Shown: positions 35,246 to 44,085 of the stretch, in pieces | Numbering within the stretch: position 1 is the first letter of the stretch | Layout: each line of letters begins with the position of its first letter | Source of the DNA: Hordeum vulgare subsp. vulgare | Taxonomy: Eukaryota; Streptophyta; Magnoliopsida; Poales; Poaceae | NCBI RefSeq assembly: GCF_904849725.1 | Contig: NC_058524.1 | Coordinates: 552,051,763-552,115,762, forward strand | DNA: 64,000 nucleotides | Direction of reading: 5' to 3' | Notes under the pieces: generated by a model | Databases searched by the model: none | Told to the model about the DNA's origin: nothing | The model's input: the letters and a program-made list of their open reading frames with translations, nothing else | Program-made: the position numbers and the translations under genes

Positions 35246-35499
35246 TCAGCACCTGGCTGAAGCTGAGTTTTTTTTGAAAGGGGCTGGTTTAGGGGTTAAT
35301 TTAGGTTGTTATATACACCAACCAAGGAGCATCATGAGCAAGCACAAAAAGAAATAATTTTATCTTTCATCAATGAGCATCCATGAGCATGCACAAAATT
35401 TCATCAGGCACACCACCATCATACAGTAGAAGTTCAACGCTATCGTACTTAAAAGGTTTACACTATAAAGATTAAAGCTCCATCAGGTTCTTAAGATCT
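35246..35499. other. 3' flank of the captured gene
   Basis: Non-coding sequence after the stop codon at 35500-35502 of the B3-domain gene. It would serve as its 3' untranslated region. No clear polyadenylation signal was chosen. Confidence 0.45.
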
Positions 35500-35756
35500 T
35501 CACTCCTGCTTCTTCACCTTCTCCTTCATCATCCTGATGCGCTTAGAGCGCTGAAGCCCCAGGCCAGGCTGTGGGATGTACTCCTCTACCAGAATTGGCA
35601 TGGCCCTGTCGCCCAACTGTGGGATCACCATCGCGAGGCCATCGTCGCTGCTACTTTTGTTGTAGCCAGAGTCGCTGCTACTTTTGCTATAGCCAGAGTC
35701 GCTGCTGTCGTAGACATAGCACCTATCGCAGTACTCGCTGCTCCTGCTCCCATTGT
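35500..35756 (-). pseudogene. Captured B3-domain gene, terminal exon
   Basis: On the minus strand a splice acceptor (ttggcaag) is followed by an open frame that reads NGSRSSEYCDRCYVYDSSDS, a Ser/Asp-rich stretch with an internal repeat (SDSGYSKSS / SDSGYNKSS), and a basic tail (LQRSKRIRMMKEKVKKQE) ending in TGA at 35500-35502. The tail looks like a nuclear localisation signal. The phase joins in frame with the donor of the B3 exon at 35830. This part has no homology that I recognise to TNP2 or other CACTA proteins, and it supports a host-gene origin. Confidence 0.65.
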
Positions 35757-35829
35757 CTTGCCAAATGCAAACAAGTTTTTTTTAAATGGGTGTGAGACCT
35801 AATGGATAGGAAGAAGAGACACAGCGTAC

Positions 35830-36159
35830 TGGCATCGTCGTCGTCCTGGTAGCGCCTCCGACACATAGTCGTGTCGAACACCTTCACGGCGAACGTGGAG
35901 TTGTCGTCGTACCTGCAGATAAGGAAGTACCCGTGCCGTAGGTTGTAGGCACGAACGAACTGCTTCCAGCCACGATCTAGGTACATGCTTCCATCGGTGT
36001 CGAACGCCACCTCCACGTCCCACAGCTTGCGAGGCCCGTTGTCGGCCTGCCTCAGCTTCATGTTCTGTGGCCGATGACCGTCCAACATCTTCACAAAATT
36101 GTTCGGCAGCACCTGCCTGCTGGAGGATTTCTCAAGTATAATCGTGAAGAACTCCATCT
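35830..36159 (-). pseudogene. Captured B3 DNA-binding domain exon, copy 1
   Basis: A ~105-residue plant B3 domain of REM type. Landmarks in order are FFTIILEKSSSRQVLPNNFV (first strand and loop), LWDVEVAFDTDGSMYLDRGW, KQFVRAYNLRHGYFLICRYD and STFAVKVFDTTMCRRRY. B3 domains bind DNA in the nucleus. The exon has an acceptor (gttttcag) and a donor (A|gtacgc), and its frame is intact. It is the downstream member of a tandem exon pair. CACTA elements often carry host fragments. It could still make part of a protein, but the upstream copy carries a stop. Confidence 0.8.
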
Positions 36160-36312
36160 CTGAAAACCAGCAGAAGAGACCAATTACTACCCTTTACAAC
36201 ATTGTCAGTACTCGCTGCTCCTGCTCCCATTGCCTTGCCAAATGCAAAAAAGTTTTTGTAAAAATGGGTGTGAGACATAGCCTAATGGAGAGGAAGAAGA
36301 GACAGAGCATAC

Positions 36313-36642
36313 TGGCATCATCGTCGTCCTAGTAGCGCCTCCGACACATAGTCGTGTCGAACACCTTCACGACGAACGTGGCGTTGTCGTCGTACCTGAA
36401 GACAAGGAAGTACCCGTGCCGCAGGTCGTAGGCACGAACGAACTGCTTCCAGCCACGATCTAGGTACATGCTTCCATCGGTGTCGAACACCACCTCCACG
36501 TCCCACAGCTTGCGAAGCCCGTTGCCGGCCTGCCTCAGCTTCATGTTCTGTGGCCGATGGCCGTCCAACATCTTCACAAAATTGTCCGGCAGCACCTGCC
36601 TGCTGGAGGATTTCTCAAGTATAATCATGAAGAACTCCATCT
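36313..36642 (-). pseudogene. Captured B3 DNA-binding domain exon, copy 2 (with stop)
   Basis: It is nearly identical to the downstream B3 exon, with differences such as MIILEKS for TIILEKS, VVFDTDG for VAFDTDG and FRYDDNATFVV for CRYDDNSTFAV. After MCRRRY a TAG replaces the CAG (Gln) of copy 1, so read-through to the next exon is blocked. Acceptor and donor (A|gtatgc) signals are kept. The two copies come from a tandem duplication of about 480 bp. Confidence 0.8.
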
Positions 36643-36690
36643 CTGAAAAGCAGCTGAAGAGACCAATTACTACCCTTTACAACATTGTCA

Positions 36691-37024
36691 TACAACATTT
36701 ATAGCAACATGATCATCAGTATTAGGTAGGACCTAATTAAATACCCTCTTTAAGGTAAAATAGCATAAAACAATATAGACCCTGACTCGAGGTCGGAGGG
36801 GGGGGGGTCGGTGACGGGGACGACGACGTGGATGATGGAGGGGGCTCCTAGATTTCTACATAGTGCTCTCCAATTTTAGCATTCAAAGTAGGAGTACTTT
36901 TCCAATTTGAGCATTCAATAAGCAAAACGAAATCGTAAAATAAAGTAGTATTCAAATTAGCATGCATTCAATTATAAGAAAAACTACATCATCTCTTTTC
37001 ATACATATAGCATCACTAATACAG
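36691..37024. other. Non-coding spacer in the CACTA element
   Basis: No gene seen. It contains a short G-run (36797-36807) and AT-rich sequence. Confidence 0.4.
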
Positions 37025-37579
37025 CTAGAACCGTAGCGCCCGACGGGTATCGTCGCGGGTGCTGGACACCCAAAGATAAGGAACCATCACAGGATCATAG
37101 CTCCAGTGAGATCCCTGAAGAACCTGCCAGGTATTGTCGAACCTGCCCTCCAATGCAACCATGTAGCGACGGACGTGCTCGTCCTCCTCGCTGACACAGA
37201 GACGTACCACCTCTGCGGTGTCCGGAAGCCTCGGCACCGTCACTGGCCCACGCGACCGCCACCAAACAAGGATCGGATCAACAACGGGCTGCCTTCTCAC
37301 CAACCTACGTTCCCCGGAAGGTAGCACCTCCCAATACCAGCCCGGCGGAGCCCAGTCCTGGACATGGCCCCTCTGATCAAGCAGGTGTCCTCCGCCGAGT
37401 CGACGACGAGGATGCGGGATAGGCATCATAAAATGAACTAAAAAATAAACTAGTTCTATTAATTTTCTTGCTAAAAATAAACTACTTCTATATATAGTAA
37501 AATAAAGTAGTTTTATTAAATCAACTAGTTCAACTACTAAGCACTTACTATAAATAAATAAAACCAAAGCTATATTCAC
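37025..37579 (-). CDS. Unidentified CACTA-borne ORF
   Basis: A 184-residue open frame. The first ~50 residues are hydrophobic and encoded by AT-rich DNA and may be outside the true coding sequence. From about residue 52 the protein looks real: HPRRRLGGGHLLDQRGHVQD, APPGWYWEVLPSGERRLVRR, EEDEHVRRYMVALEGRFDNT and QVLQGSHWSYDPVMVPYLWV. GC content rises there too. I do not recognise a domain. It may be another exon of the captured gene or a CACTA accessory protein. The true start may be MMPIPHPRRRLGG, near 37430. Confidence 0.5.
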   Translation of the reverse strand: MNIALVLFIYSKCLVVELVDLIKLLYFTIYRSSLFLARKLIELVYFLVHFMMPIPHPRRRLGGGHLLDQRGHVQDWAPPGWYWEVLPSGERRLVRRQPVVDPILVWWRSRGPVTVPRLPDTAEVVRLCVSEEDEHVRRYMVALEGRFDNTWQVLQGSHWSYDPVMVPYLWVSSTRDDTRRALRF

Positions 37580-38076
37580 TATGGTGGTAATACTAGTTGT
37601 TATATTCTAAAAGGATAAAGAAATAAGTTCACATGCACATGACTAAATAAAGGAAATAAAACACAAGTTCGTGCTAACAAGATGTTAACTTATAAGACAA
37701 GTTCATGCTAACCAGATGGTAACTTATTGGCTATTCCTTTTTATTTTTGATTAAATTGATGATCAAATCAAATGGACATGCCTTATAAATCAGAAATTAT
37801 ATAGTATTGTTGTAATCACTTAAATAGTCGGCTGCTAGCACATATAATTAAATAGTGTAGTCAGGTTTATTTTTTACTTTTGTATGGTCAAAAATATTGT
37901 TGTTCAGCTTCCTTAATTGGTCATCCCCTTTAATTTCACAGAAAAACACATTGCCATACTGTCCACAAAATTTAATTATCGGTCTCATATTGCACTACAA
38001 CTAACAATCTAATGAACAAGAATAAGTTTTGCCAAAGTGGCAGAAATGTTTATTCAAGTGAGCAAAAATTGCATAT
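37580..38076. other. AT-rich non-coding tract in the CACTA element
   Basis: No gene or motif seen apart from low-complexity AT sequence. Confidence 0.4.
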
Positions 38077-38556
38077 CTAATCCCATTGCTCATGCAGGAC
38101 AACATAGGATAAGCATATCAAAGGAAATGATGTTCCTAGAGTATCCGAAATGCACAAGTATCCGATATGCAGGACTACCAAAATAGGTCGAGATGCACAA
38201 GTATCAGATTCGTAGGACCGGCCGTGCCAGCTAGGGGAGAGGATGGGGGCGCTGAGCGCGGCGTGGAGAGAGGAGGGGCGCCTACCGACGGGATCGTCCG
38301 AAGCTAGAGGAGGAGAGGGCGGAGTGGCGGCGGATCTCACCGTGGGAAGCTGAGGAGGGCTGGGCTGCTCATCGGCGGGCAGATGGAGGAGGCGCAGGCG
38401 GCCGACGTAGGTGGTGGCGACGACGAGGACGGCTTCTCGGGCGGCATCGACTCTGGCAGCCTGCAGCATCGGGGGCAGGGGCGGCGTCGGCGTCGGGATG
38501 GAATGGAGAGAGGGGGAGAGATCAAAATTTCTAAACTGTCGCTTATATAGCCCCAC
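38077..38556 (-). CDS. Possible first exon of the captured gene (weak)
   Basis: A 159-residue open frame starts just inside a subterminal-type repeat block with a TATATAG-like box (38547-38552), the place where genes of this element type begin. It is Pro/Ala/Arg-rich (PTPTPPLPPMLQAARVDAAR) and overlaps another frame that is also open, as expected for GC-rich DNA, so coding status is doubtful. If real, it could be the 5' exon read toward the B3 exons. Confidence 0.3.
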   Translation of the reverse strand: MGLYKRQFRNFDLSPSLHSIPTPTPPLPPMLQAARVDAAREAVLVVATTYVGRLRLLHLPADEQPSPPQLPTVRSAATPPSPPLASDDPVGRRPSSLHAALSAPILSPSWHGRSYESDTCASRPILVVLHIGYLCISDTLGTSFPLICLSYVVLHEQWD

Positions 38557-38810
38557 CTTTAGTCCCGCTTGGTGGCACCAACCGGGACCAAAGGTCTCTT
38601 CTCAGCAGCCCGAGGGGCGGGAAGCAGAGGCATTGGTACCGGTTGGTGGCACAAACCGGGACCAAAGGTCTCTTTTCAGCAGCCCAATGGGCGGGAAGCA
38701 GAGGCCTTTGGTCACGGTTGGTGGCACCAACCGGTACCAATACCTCCCTTTAGTCCCGGTTGGTGCCACCAACCGGGACCAAAGGCCTTGCGCGGTGCGG
38801 TGCTATGTTT
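38557..38810. repeat. Internal block of CACTA subterminal-type repeats
   Basis: Five or more half-sites of the ggttggtggcaccaaccggg type lie between 38567 and 38780. They form near-perfect short palindromes of the form tggtgccaccaacc/ggttggtggcacca. They are internal, not terminal, and precede a USE/TATA signature. Confidence 0.85.
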
Positions 38811-38854
38811 AGTCCCACCTCGCTAGCCGAGAGGGGCTCGGAGTGGTTTATAAG
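38811..38854 (+). promoter_or_regulatory. snRNA-type promoter signature (USE + TATA), copy 1
   Basis: AGTCCCACCTCG (38811-38822) matches the plant snRNA upstream element RTCCCACATCG at 10 of 11 positions. TTTATAAG (38847-38854) follows after 24 bp, the spacing that in plants specifies RNA polymerase III rather than II. Downstream (to about 38960) I see no hairpin and no clear RNA gene. Confidence 0.5.
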
Positions 38855-39053
38855 CCCTGCCGAACCAACCACTTCAAGCTCCTCTCTACTGCAGGCTTAC
38901 GGGCCTAAAATCACTCTCTGTGCTTGTGGGCCTATTGGGCCTACTGCGGGCCTGCATCCTGGCCCTAGTAATGGGTTTCTAGTCGTATGCTGGCCGTGGT
39001 GGCCCTATAGGTGGCAATTTTTTTAAATTTTTTCCTGGTTTTTGCTTTCTTTT

Positions 39054-39536
39054 TTTGTTTCTAATTACTTATTTATTTTATTTTACGATAATTCTTTTTG
39101 CTATTAATGTTTGTAACAAAATTCTAATTACTTATTTGTTTTCTTTTATGATAATTCTTTTTGCTTTTAATGTTTTGAACAAAATTCTAATTACTTATTT
39201 ATTTTCTTTTATGATAATTATTTTTGCTATTAAAGTTTGTAACAAAAATCTTTACAATTTTAGTTTCAATAATACTAGAGGTTTATAAAAGCTTTTTAGT
39301 TGATTCGTTTATTTTAAAATTTTCCCAGTTTTTTTGCTTTCTTTTTTGTTTCTAATTACTTATTTATTTTCTTTTACGATAATTCTTTTTGCTATTAAAG
39401 TTTGTAACAAAATTCTAATTACTTATTTATTTTCTTTTATGATAATTCTTTTTGCTATTAAAGTTTGTAACAAAATTCTATATAATTTTAGTTTCAATAA
39501 TACTAGAGGTTTATAAAAGATTTTTAGTTGATTCCT
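39054..39536. repeat. 63-bp AT-rich tandem repeats in two blocks
   Basis: Units starting ctaattacttatttatttt occur at 39061, 39124 and 39187 and again at 39353 and 39416, each 63 bp long. The blocks are each followed by the same tail (ttttagtttcaataatacta), so the larger unit was also duplicated. Because 63 is a multiple of 3, open frames run through them, but the encoded sequence is low in complexity and not a gene. Confidence 0.92.
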
Positions 39537-39660
39537 TTAGTACCAGTTCTAAGGCTGTTACAAAGGCATTTTATTTGGTACAGGTTTTAAGGCTGGGGCC
39601 CCACGAGCACCTTTTAGTACCGGTTCGTGGCATGAACCGGTAATATATTTTTTAGTTGAT
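39537..39660. repeat. Short subterminal-type repeat block
   Basis: It contains tagtaccggttcgtggcatg and its inverted partner gaaccggtaa (39616-39645), of the same class as the element's other repeats, shortly upstream of the second USE/TATA signature. Confidence 0.75.
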
Positions 39661-39680
39661 TCTTTCTGCATCTGTTTTTT

Positions 39681-39724
39681 AGTCCCACCTCGCCAAGCGA
39701 GAGGCACTCGTGGTGGTTTATAAG
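39681..39724 (+). promoter_or_regulatory. snRNA-type promoter signature (USE + TATA), copy 2
   Basis: AGTCCCACCTCG (39681-39692) and TTTATAAG (39717-39724) are separated by 24 bp, the same as in copy 1 at 38811. The Pol III-type spacing would place the start near 39745-39752, just upstream of a perfect hairpin and a T-run. Confidence 0.6.
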
Positions 39725-39747
39725 CCCTGAGTCTAGAGATGATGAAG

Positions 39748-39821
39748 GGAGAAGCACAGTGCTCACCTGCACGTTGGCCTGAAGCTAAGCAACGTGCAGG
39801 TTAGCATTGCGCCTCTCTTTT
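39748..39821 (+). ncRNA. Candidate Pol III small hairpin RNA
   Basis: A perfect 12-bp stem ACCTGCACGTTG / CAACGTGCAGGT (39765-39776 and 39790-39801) closes a 13-nt loop. A TTTT terminator (39818-39821) follows 17 bases later. With the USE/TATA signature upstream this would give an RNA of about 70-75 nt. The 3' part ttagcattgcgcc faintly recalls the U6 segment ttagcatggcccc, but the rest does not match U6 or U3. The start is inferred from TATA spacing. The unit points toward the 3' end of TNP2 on the opposite strand. Function unknown. Confidence 0.5.
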
Positions 39822-39824
39822 ATT

Positions 39825-40020
39825 TTGGCATGGTATCATCATTTCATCCACATAGCTTATGCAAGAAAGTTGAGAGGGTTACGGCAAAAACTGGATGCAC
39901 TTCGTGTACAAAACGGACAATCTCTTTCGAAGTATCAGAATTTCATACGGAAACTTGTCTGTTACAACATGCATTTCAAATGAACTACAAAAAGGTTGAA
40001 AGTTGGCATGGTATCATCAT
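39825..40020 (+). repeat. One unit of a tandem-type repeat (18-bp ends)
   Basis: The 18-mer ttggcatggtatcatcat occurs at 39825-39842 and at 40003-40020, marking one 178-bp unit and the start of the next. It lies between the hairpin unit and the TNP2 3' end. Confidence 0.8.
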
Positions 40021-40040
40021 AATAGTTGTGGAGAAAGTCT

Positions 40041-43000
40041 TCACTTTTTCTTCGCTTGTGACCTTTCCTTATTGCACCGTAACCATGGATAATCTTCATC
40101 ATTTATCAGGATGCTTGGGTCAGCCTTGACTTTGAAGGGAGGAATTTCATGAAACTTTTCATAATCTTCGGACATGTCTGTCTTGCCCTCCACTCCCATA
40201 ATGTCCCTTTTTCTTGAAAGAACTATGTGGCGCTTTGGCTCATCGTATGATGTATTCGCTTCCTTATTTTTTCTTTTTCTCGGTTTGGTAGACATGTCCT
40301 TCACATAGATAACCTGTGCCACATCATTGGCTAGGACGAACGGTTCGCCAGTGTACCCAAGATTGTTCAGATCCACTGTTGTCGTTCCGTACTGTGGGTC
40401 TACCTGTACCCCGCCTCGTGACAGATTGACCCATTTGCACTTAAAATCTACTCCGTAGTCAAGTTCCCATATGTCCACTATGTAACCATAATATGTGTCC
40501 TTTCCCTTCTCGGTGGCTGCATCAACTCGGACACCGCTGTTTTGGTTGGTGCTCTTTTGATCTTGGGCGATCGTGTAAAATGTATTCCCATTTATCTCGT
40601 ATCCTTTCCAAATCGTAACAGTCGAAGATGGTCCCCTGGACAACGAGTACAGCTCATCACAAACAGTGTTTTCATCTCTGAGACGTGTTTCCAACCAACT
40701 GCTGAAAGTCCTGATGTGTTCACATGTAATCCAGTCATCGCACTGCTCCGGGTGTTTGGAGCGCAGACTGTTCTTGTGTTCATCGACATAAGGGGTCACC
40801 AAGGTAGAGTTCTGTAGAACTGTGCAGTGTGCTTGAGACCAAGAATATCCATCCCTGCATATTATTGTCTCCCCTCCAAGCGTGCCTTTTCCAGTCAGTC
40901 TCCCCTCATATCGTGATTTAGGGAGACCTATCTTCTTAAGGTTAGGAATGAAGTCAACACAAAACCCAATGACATCCTCTGTTTGATGGCCCATGGAGAT
41001 GCTTCCTTCTGGCCTAGCGCGGTTACAGACATATTTCTTTAGGGCTCCCATGAACCTCTCGAAGGGGTACATATTGTGTAGAAATACGGGACCGAGAATG
41101 ACAATCTCGTCAACTAGATGAACTAGGAAGTGCGTCATGATATTGAAGAAGGATGGTGGGAACACCAGCTCGAAACTGACAAGACATTGCACCACATCAC
41201 TCCTTAGCCTTGGTATGATTTCTGGATCGATCACCTTCTGAGAGATTGCATTGAGGAATGCACATAGCTTCACAATGGCTAATCGGACGTTTTCCGGTAG
41301 AAGCCCCCTCAATGCAACCGGAAGCAGTTGCGTATTAATCACGTGGCAGTCATGAGACTTTAGGTTCTGAAACTTTTTCTCTGCCATATTTATTATTCCC
41401 TTTATATTCGACGAGAAGACAGTCGGGACCTTCATACTAAGCAGGCATTCAAAGAAGATTTCCTTCTCTTCTTTGGTAAGAGCATAGCTGGCAGGACCTT
41501 CATACTGCTTTGGAGGCATGCCATCTTTTTCGTGCAAACGTTGCAGGTCCTCCCGTGCCTCAGCTGTATCTTTTGTCTTCCCATACACGCCCAAGAAGCC
41601 TAGCAGGTTGACGCAAAGGTTCTTCGTCACATGCATCACGTCTATCGAAGAGTGGACCTCTAGGTCTTTCCAGTAGGGTAGGTCCCAAAATATAGATTTC
41701 TTCTTCCACATGGGTGCGTGTCCCCGAGCGTCACTTGGAACAGCTAGTCCGCCGGGACCCTTTCCAAAGATTACATGTAAATCATTGACCATAGCAAGTA
41801 CGTGATCACCGGTACGCATGGCGGGCTAGTTTCGGTGATCGGTCTCGCCTTTGAAATGCCTGCCTTTCTTTCGACATTGATGGTTGGTCGGAAGAAATCG
41901 ACGATGGCCTAGGTACACATTCTTCCTGCAGCTTCCCAGGTATATACTTTCGGTGTCAGCTAAACAGTGTGTGCATGCGTGGTATCCCTTGTTTGTCTGT
42001 CCTGAAAGGTTAGTGAGAGCGGGCGAATCGTTGATGGTTACAAACAGCAGTGCGTGCACGTTAAATTCCTCCTATTTGTGCTCATCCCACGCACGTACGC
42101 CGTTTCCATTCCACAGCTGTAAAAGTTCTTCAACTAATGGCCTTAGGTACACATCAATGTCGTTGCCGGTTTGCTTAGGGCCTTGGATGAGAACTGGCAT
42201 CATAATGAACTTCCGATTCATGCACATGCAAGGTGGAAGGTTATACATACATAGATTCATGGGCCAGGTGCTGTGATTGCTGCTCTGCTCCCCGAAAGGA
42301 TTAACGCCATCCGCGCTTAAACCAAACCATACGTTCCTTGGGTCACGTGAAAACTCAGCCCAGTACTCTCTCTCGATTTTTCTCCACAGCGACCCGTCAG
42401 CAGGTGCTCTCAACTTCCCGTCTTTCTTACGGTCCTCACTGTGCAATCGCATCAACTTGGCATGCTCTTTGTTTCTGAACAGTCGTTTCAACCGCGGTAT
42501 TATAGGAGCATACCACATCACCTTCGCAGGAACTCTCTTCCTGCGGGGCTCGCCATCAACATCACCAGGGTCATCTCGTCTGATCTTATACCGCAATGCA
42601 CCGCATACCGGGCATGCGTTCAAATCCTCTTACGCACCACGGTAGAGGATGCATTCATTAGGGCATGCATGTATCTTCTGCACCTCCAATCCTAGAGGGC
42701 ATACGACCTTCTTTGCTGCGTACGTACTGTCGGGCAATTCATTATCCTTTGGAAGCTTCTTCTTCAATATTTTCAGTAGCTTCTCAAATCCTTTGTCAGG
42801 CACAGCACTCTCGGCCTTCCACTGCAGCAATTCCAGTACGGTACCCAGCTTTGTGTTACCATCTTCACAATTGGGGTACAACTTTTTTTTGTGATCCGCT
42901 AACAGGCGATCAAACTTCAGCTTCTCCTTTTGACTTTCGCATTGCGTCCTTGCATCGACAATGACCCGGCGAAGATCATCATCGGGCGCATCGTCTGGTT

Positions 43001-43283
43001 TCTCTTGATCTTCAGCAGCTTTCCCCGTTGCAGCATCATCAGGCACATCGTTTGGTTCCTCTTGATCTTCAGCAGCTCCCCCCATTGCAGCATCACCGTA
43101 TTCAGGGGGCACATAGTTGTCATCGTCCTCTTCTTCTTCGCCATCTTCCATCATAACCCCTATTTCTCCGTGCATCGTCCAAACATTATAGTGTGGCATG
43201 AAACCCTTGTAAAGCAGGTGGGTGTGAAGGATTTTCCGGTCAGAGTAAGACTTCGTATTCCCACATTTCTTTATGGACAACAC
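40041..43283 (-). pseudogene. CACTA transposase TNP2 (nearly complete, with stops)
   Basis: The transposase of this element. It would bind the ends, cut the element out and insert it elsewhere. In coding order: an N-terminal region (43283-42630) with an acidic tandem duplication (PDDAATGKAAEDQEKPDDAP) and VCPLGLEVQKIHACPNECIL; a Transposase_21-type core with GLSADGVNPFGEQSSNHSTW, GPKQTGNDIDVYLRPLVEEL and SSIDVMHVTKNLCVNLLGFL; a DUF4218-like part with KLCAFLNAISQKVIDPEIIP; and a DUF4216-like part with FKCKWVNLSRGGVQVDPQYG. The last 592 residues form one open frame. Stop codons near 42628, 42065 and 41823 break the rest, while the frame is otherwise co-linear. The inactivation therefore looks recent relative to the other copies. 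Confidence 0.92.
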
Positions 43284-43794
43284 ATAAAACCATTATGCTT
43301 GTTTGCCTCAGCCACTTCGAGAAAAATATGCACGCCCTTAATGTACTCGGAGGTGTGTCTGTCACCATGCATCCATTGCCGGTTCATCTTCGTGCATTAC
43401 ATATAATTATGTGTGTCAAAATTAAGAAAATCAGACAAATATCTATCTAAAGTAAGAAAATCAGACAAGTATCATAAAGAAGATAAGAACAAGAGTCTCA
43501 CCACGGTGGTGCCGGCGACGAGATCGGCGTGGGGGATCAACTGGCGGTGAAAACGGGGACGGGGCGTGACGGATCCCTAAATCTAGACAAATCTCGAAAA
43601 ATATGGATCTCCTAGGTCAAGCTTCGAGACAAGAAAGCTTAACTAGTGTGGCTCGCGCATTTCATCGAACACCTCATGTGCATAGGATGTGAACACCTCA
43701 TGTGCATAGGAGGTGAACTAGAAACCTCGCCGGATTGAAAAAACAGAGCACTGTGGAGTGCTCTGCTGCGGCGGTGGGTATATATAGGCAAGTT
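43284..43794 (-). other. 5' leader/promoter region of the CACTA transposase
   Basis: It contains catcgaacacctcatgtgca, also found in the second CACTA relic, here followed by a partial duplication of cctcatgtgcataggaggtg (43671-43715). A TATATATAGG box at 43781-43790 would serve leftward transcription. Confidence 0.6.
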
Positions 43795-44072
43795 ATTTGT
43801 CCTGGTTCGTGGAATGAACCGGGACTAAAGCAACCCCTTCTGTCCCAGTTCATGCCACGAACCGGGACCAATGGTTGTGGGCTAGCAGCAAGGACCATTG
43901 GTCCCGGTTCGTGGCTCGAACTGGGACAAATGGTTCTACACGAACCGGGACCAATGCCCACGAGGCCCCGGCCGGCCCCCTGGGCTCACGAACCGGGTCT
44001 AATACCCCCCATTGGTCCCGGTTCTTGAAGAACCAGGACTAATGGGCTGGCCAGGGCCGAACGATTGCCCTG
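43795..44072. repeat. Right subterminal repeats of the CACTA element
   Basis: At least six half-sites of cccggttcgtgg/ccacgaaccgggac lie between 43800 and 44035, mirroring the left end. Confidence 0.88.
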
Positions 44073-44085
44073 TTTTCTACTAGTG

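Larger units (their letters stand above)
35731..36690. repeat. Tandem duplication of ~480 bp covering the B3 exon
   Basis: The segment 35731-36207 recurs as 36208-36690. Both copies begin gtactcgctgctcctgctcc and end ...acaacattgtca. The duplication copies one B3 exon with its flanking intron sequence. Confidence 0.92.
35024..44085 (-). mobile_element. Complete CACTA transposon, 9062 bp
   Basis: Perfect 13-bp terminal inverted repeats CACTAGTAGAAAA (35024-35036 and 44073-44085) are flanked by the 3-bp target duplication ATA (35021-35023 and 44086-44088). Subterminal agtcccggttc/gaaccgggact repeats lie at both ends. Genes run leftward: TNP2 (43283-40041), then a captured B3-domain gene (to 35500). 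It also carries two snRNA-type promoter signatures on the plus strand and a 63-bp repeat array. It sits in gag of the Copia element. Confidence 0.95.

Noticed and set aside
39055..39516. Hydrophobic ORFs (ITYLFSFMIILFAI repeats) that look like membrane proteins
   Set aside because: They are generated by the 63-bp AT-rich tandem repeat, which is a multiple of 3; there is no start context or homology.
39790..39815. Similarity of ttagcattgcgcc to the U6 segment ttagcatggcccc
   Set aside because: Only about a dozen bases agree. The rest of U6 is absent, so I do not call a U6 gene or pseudogene.
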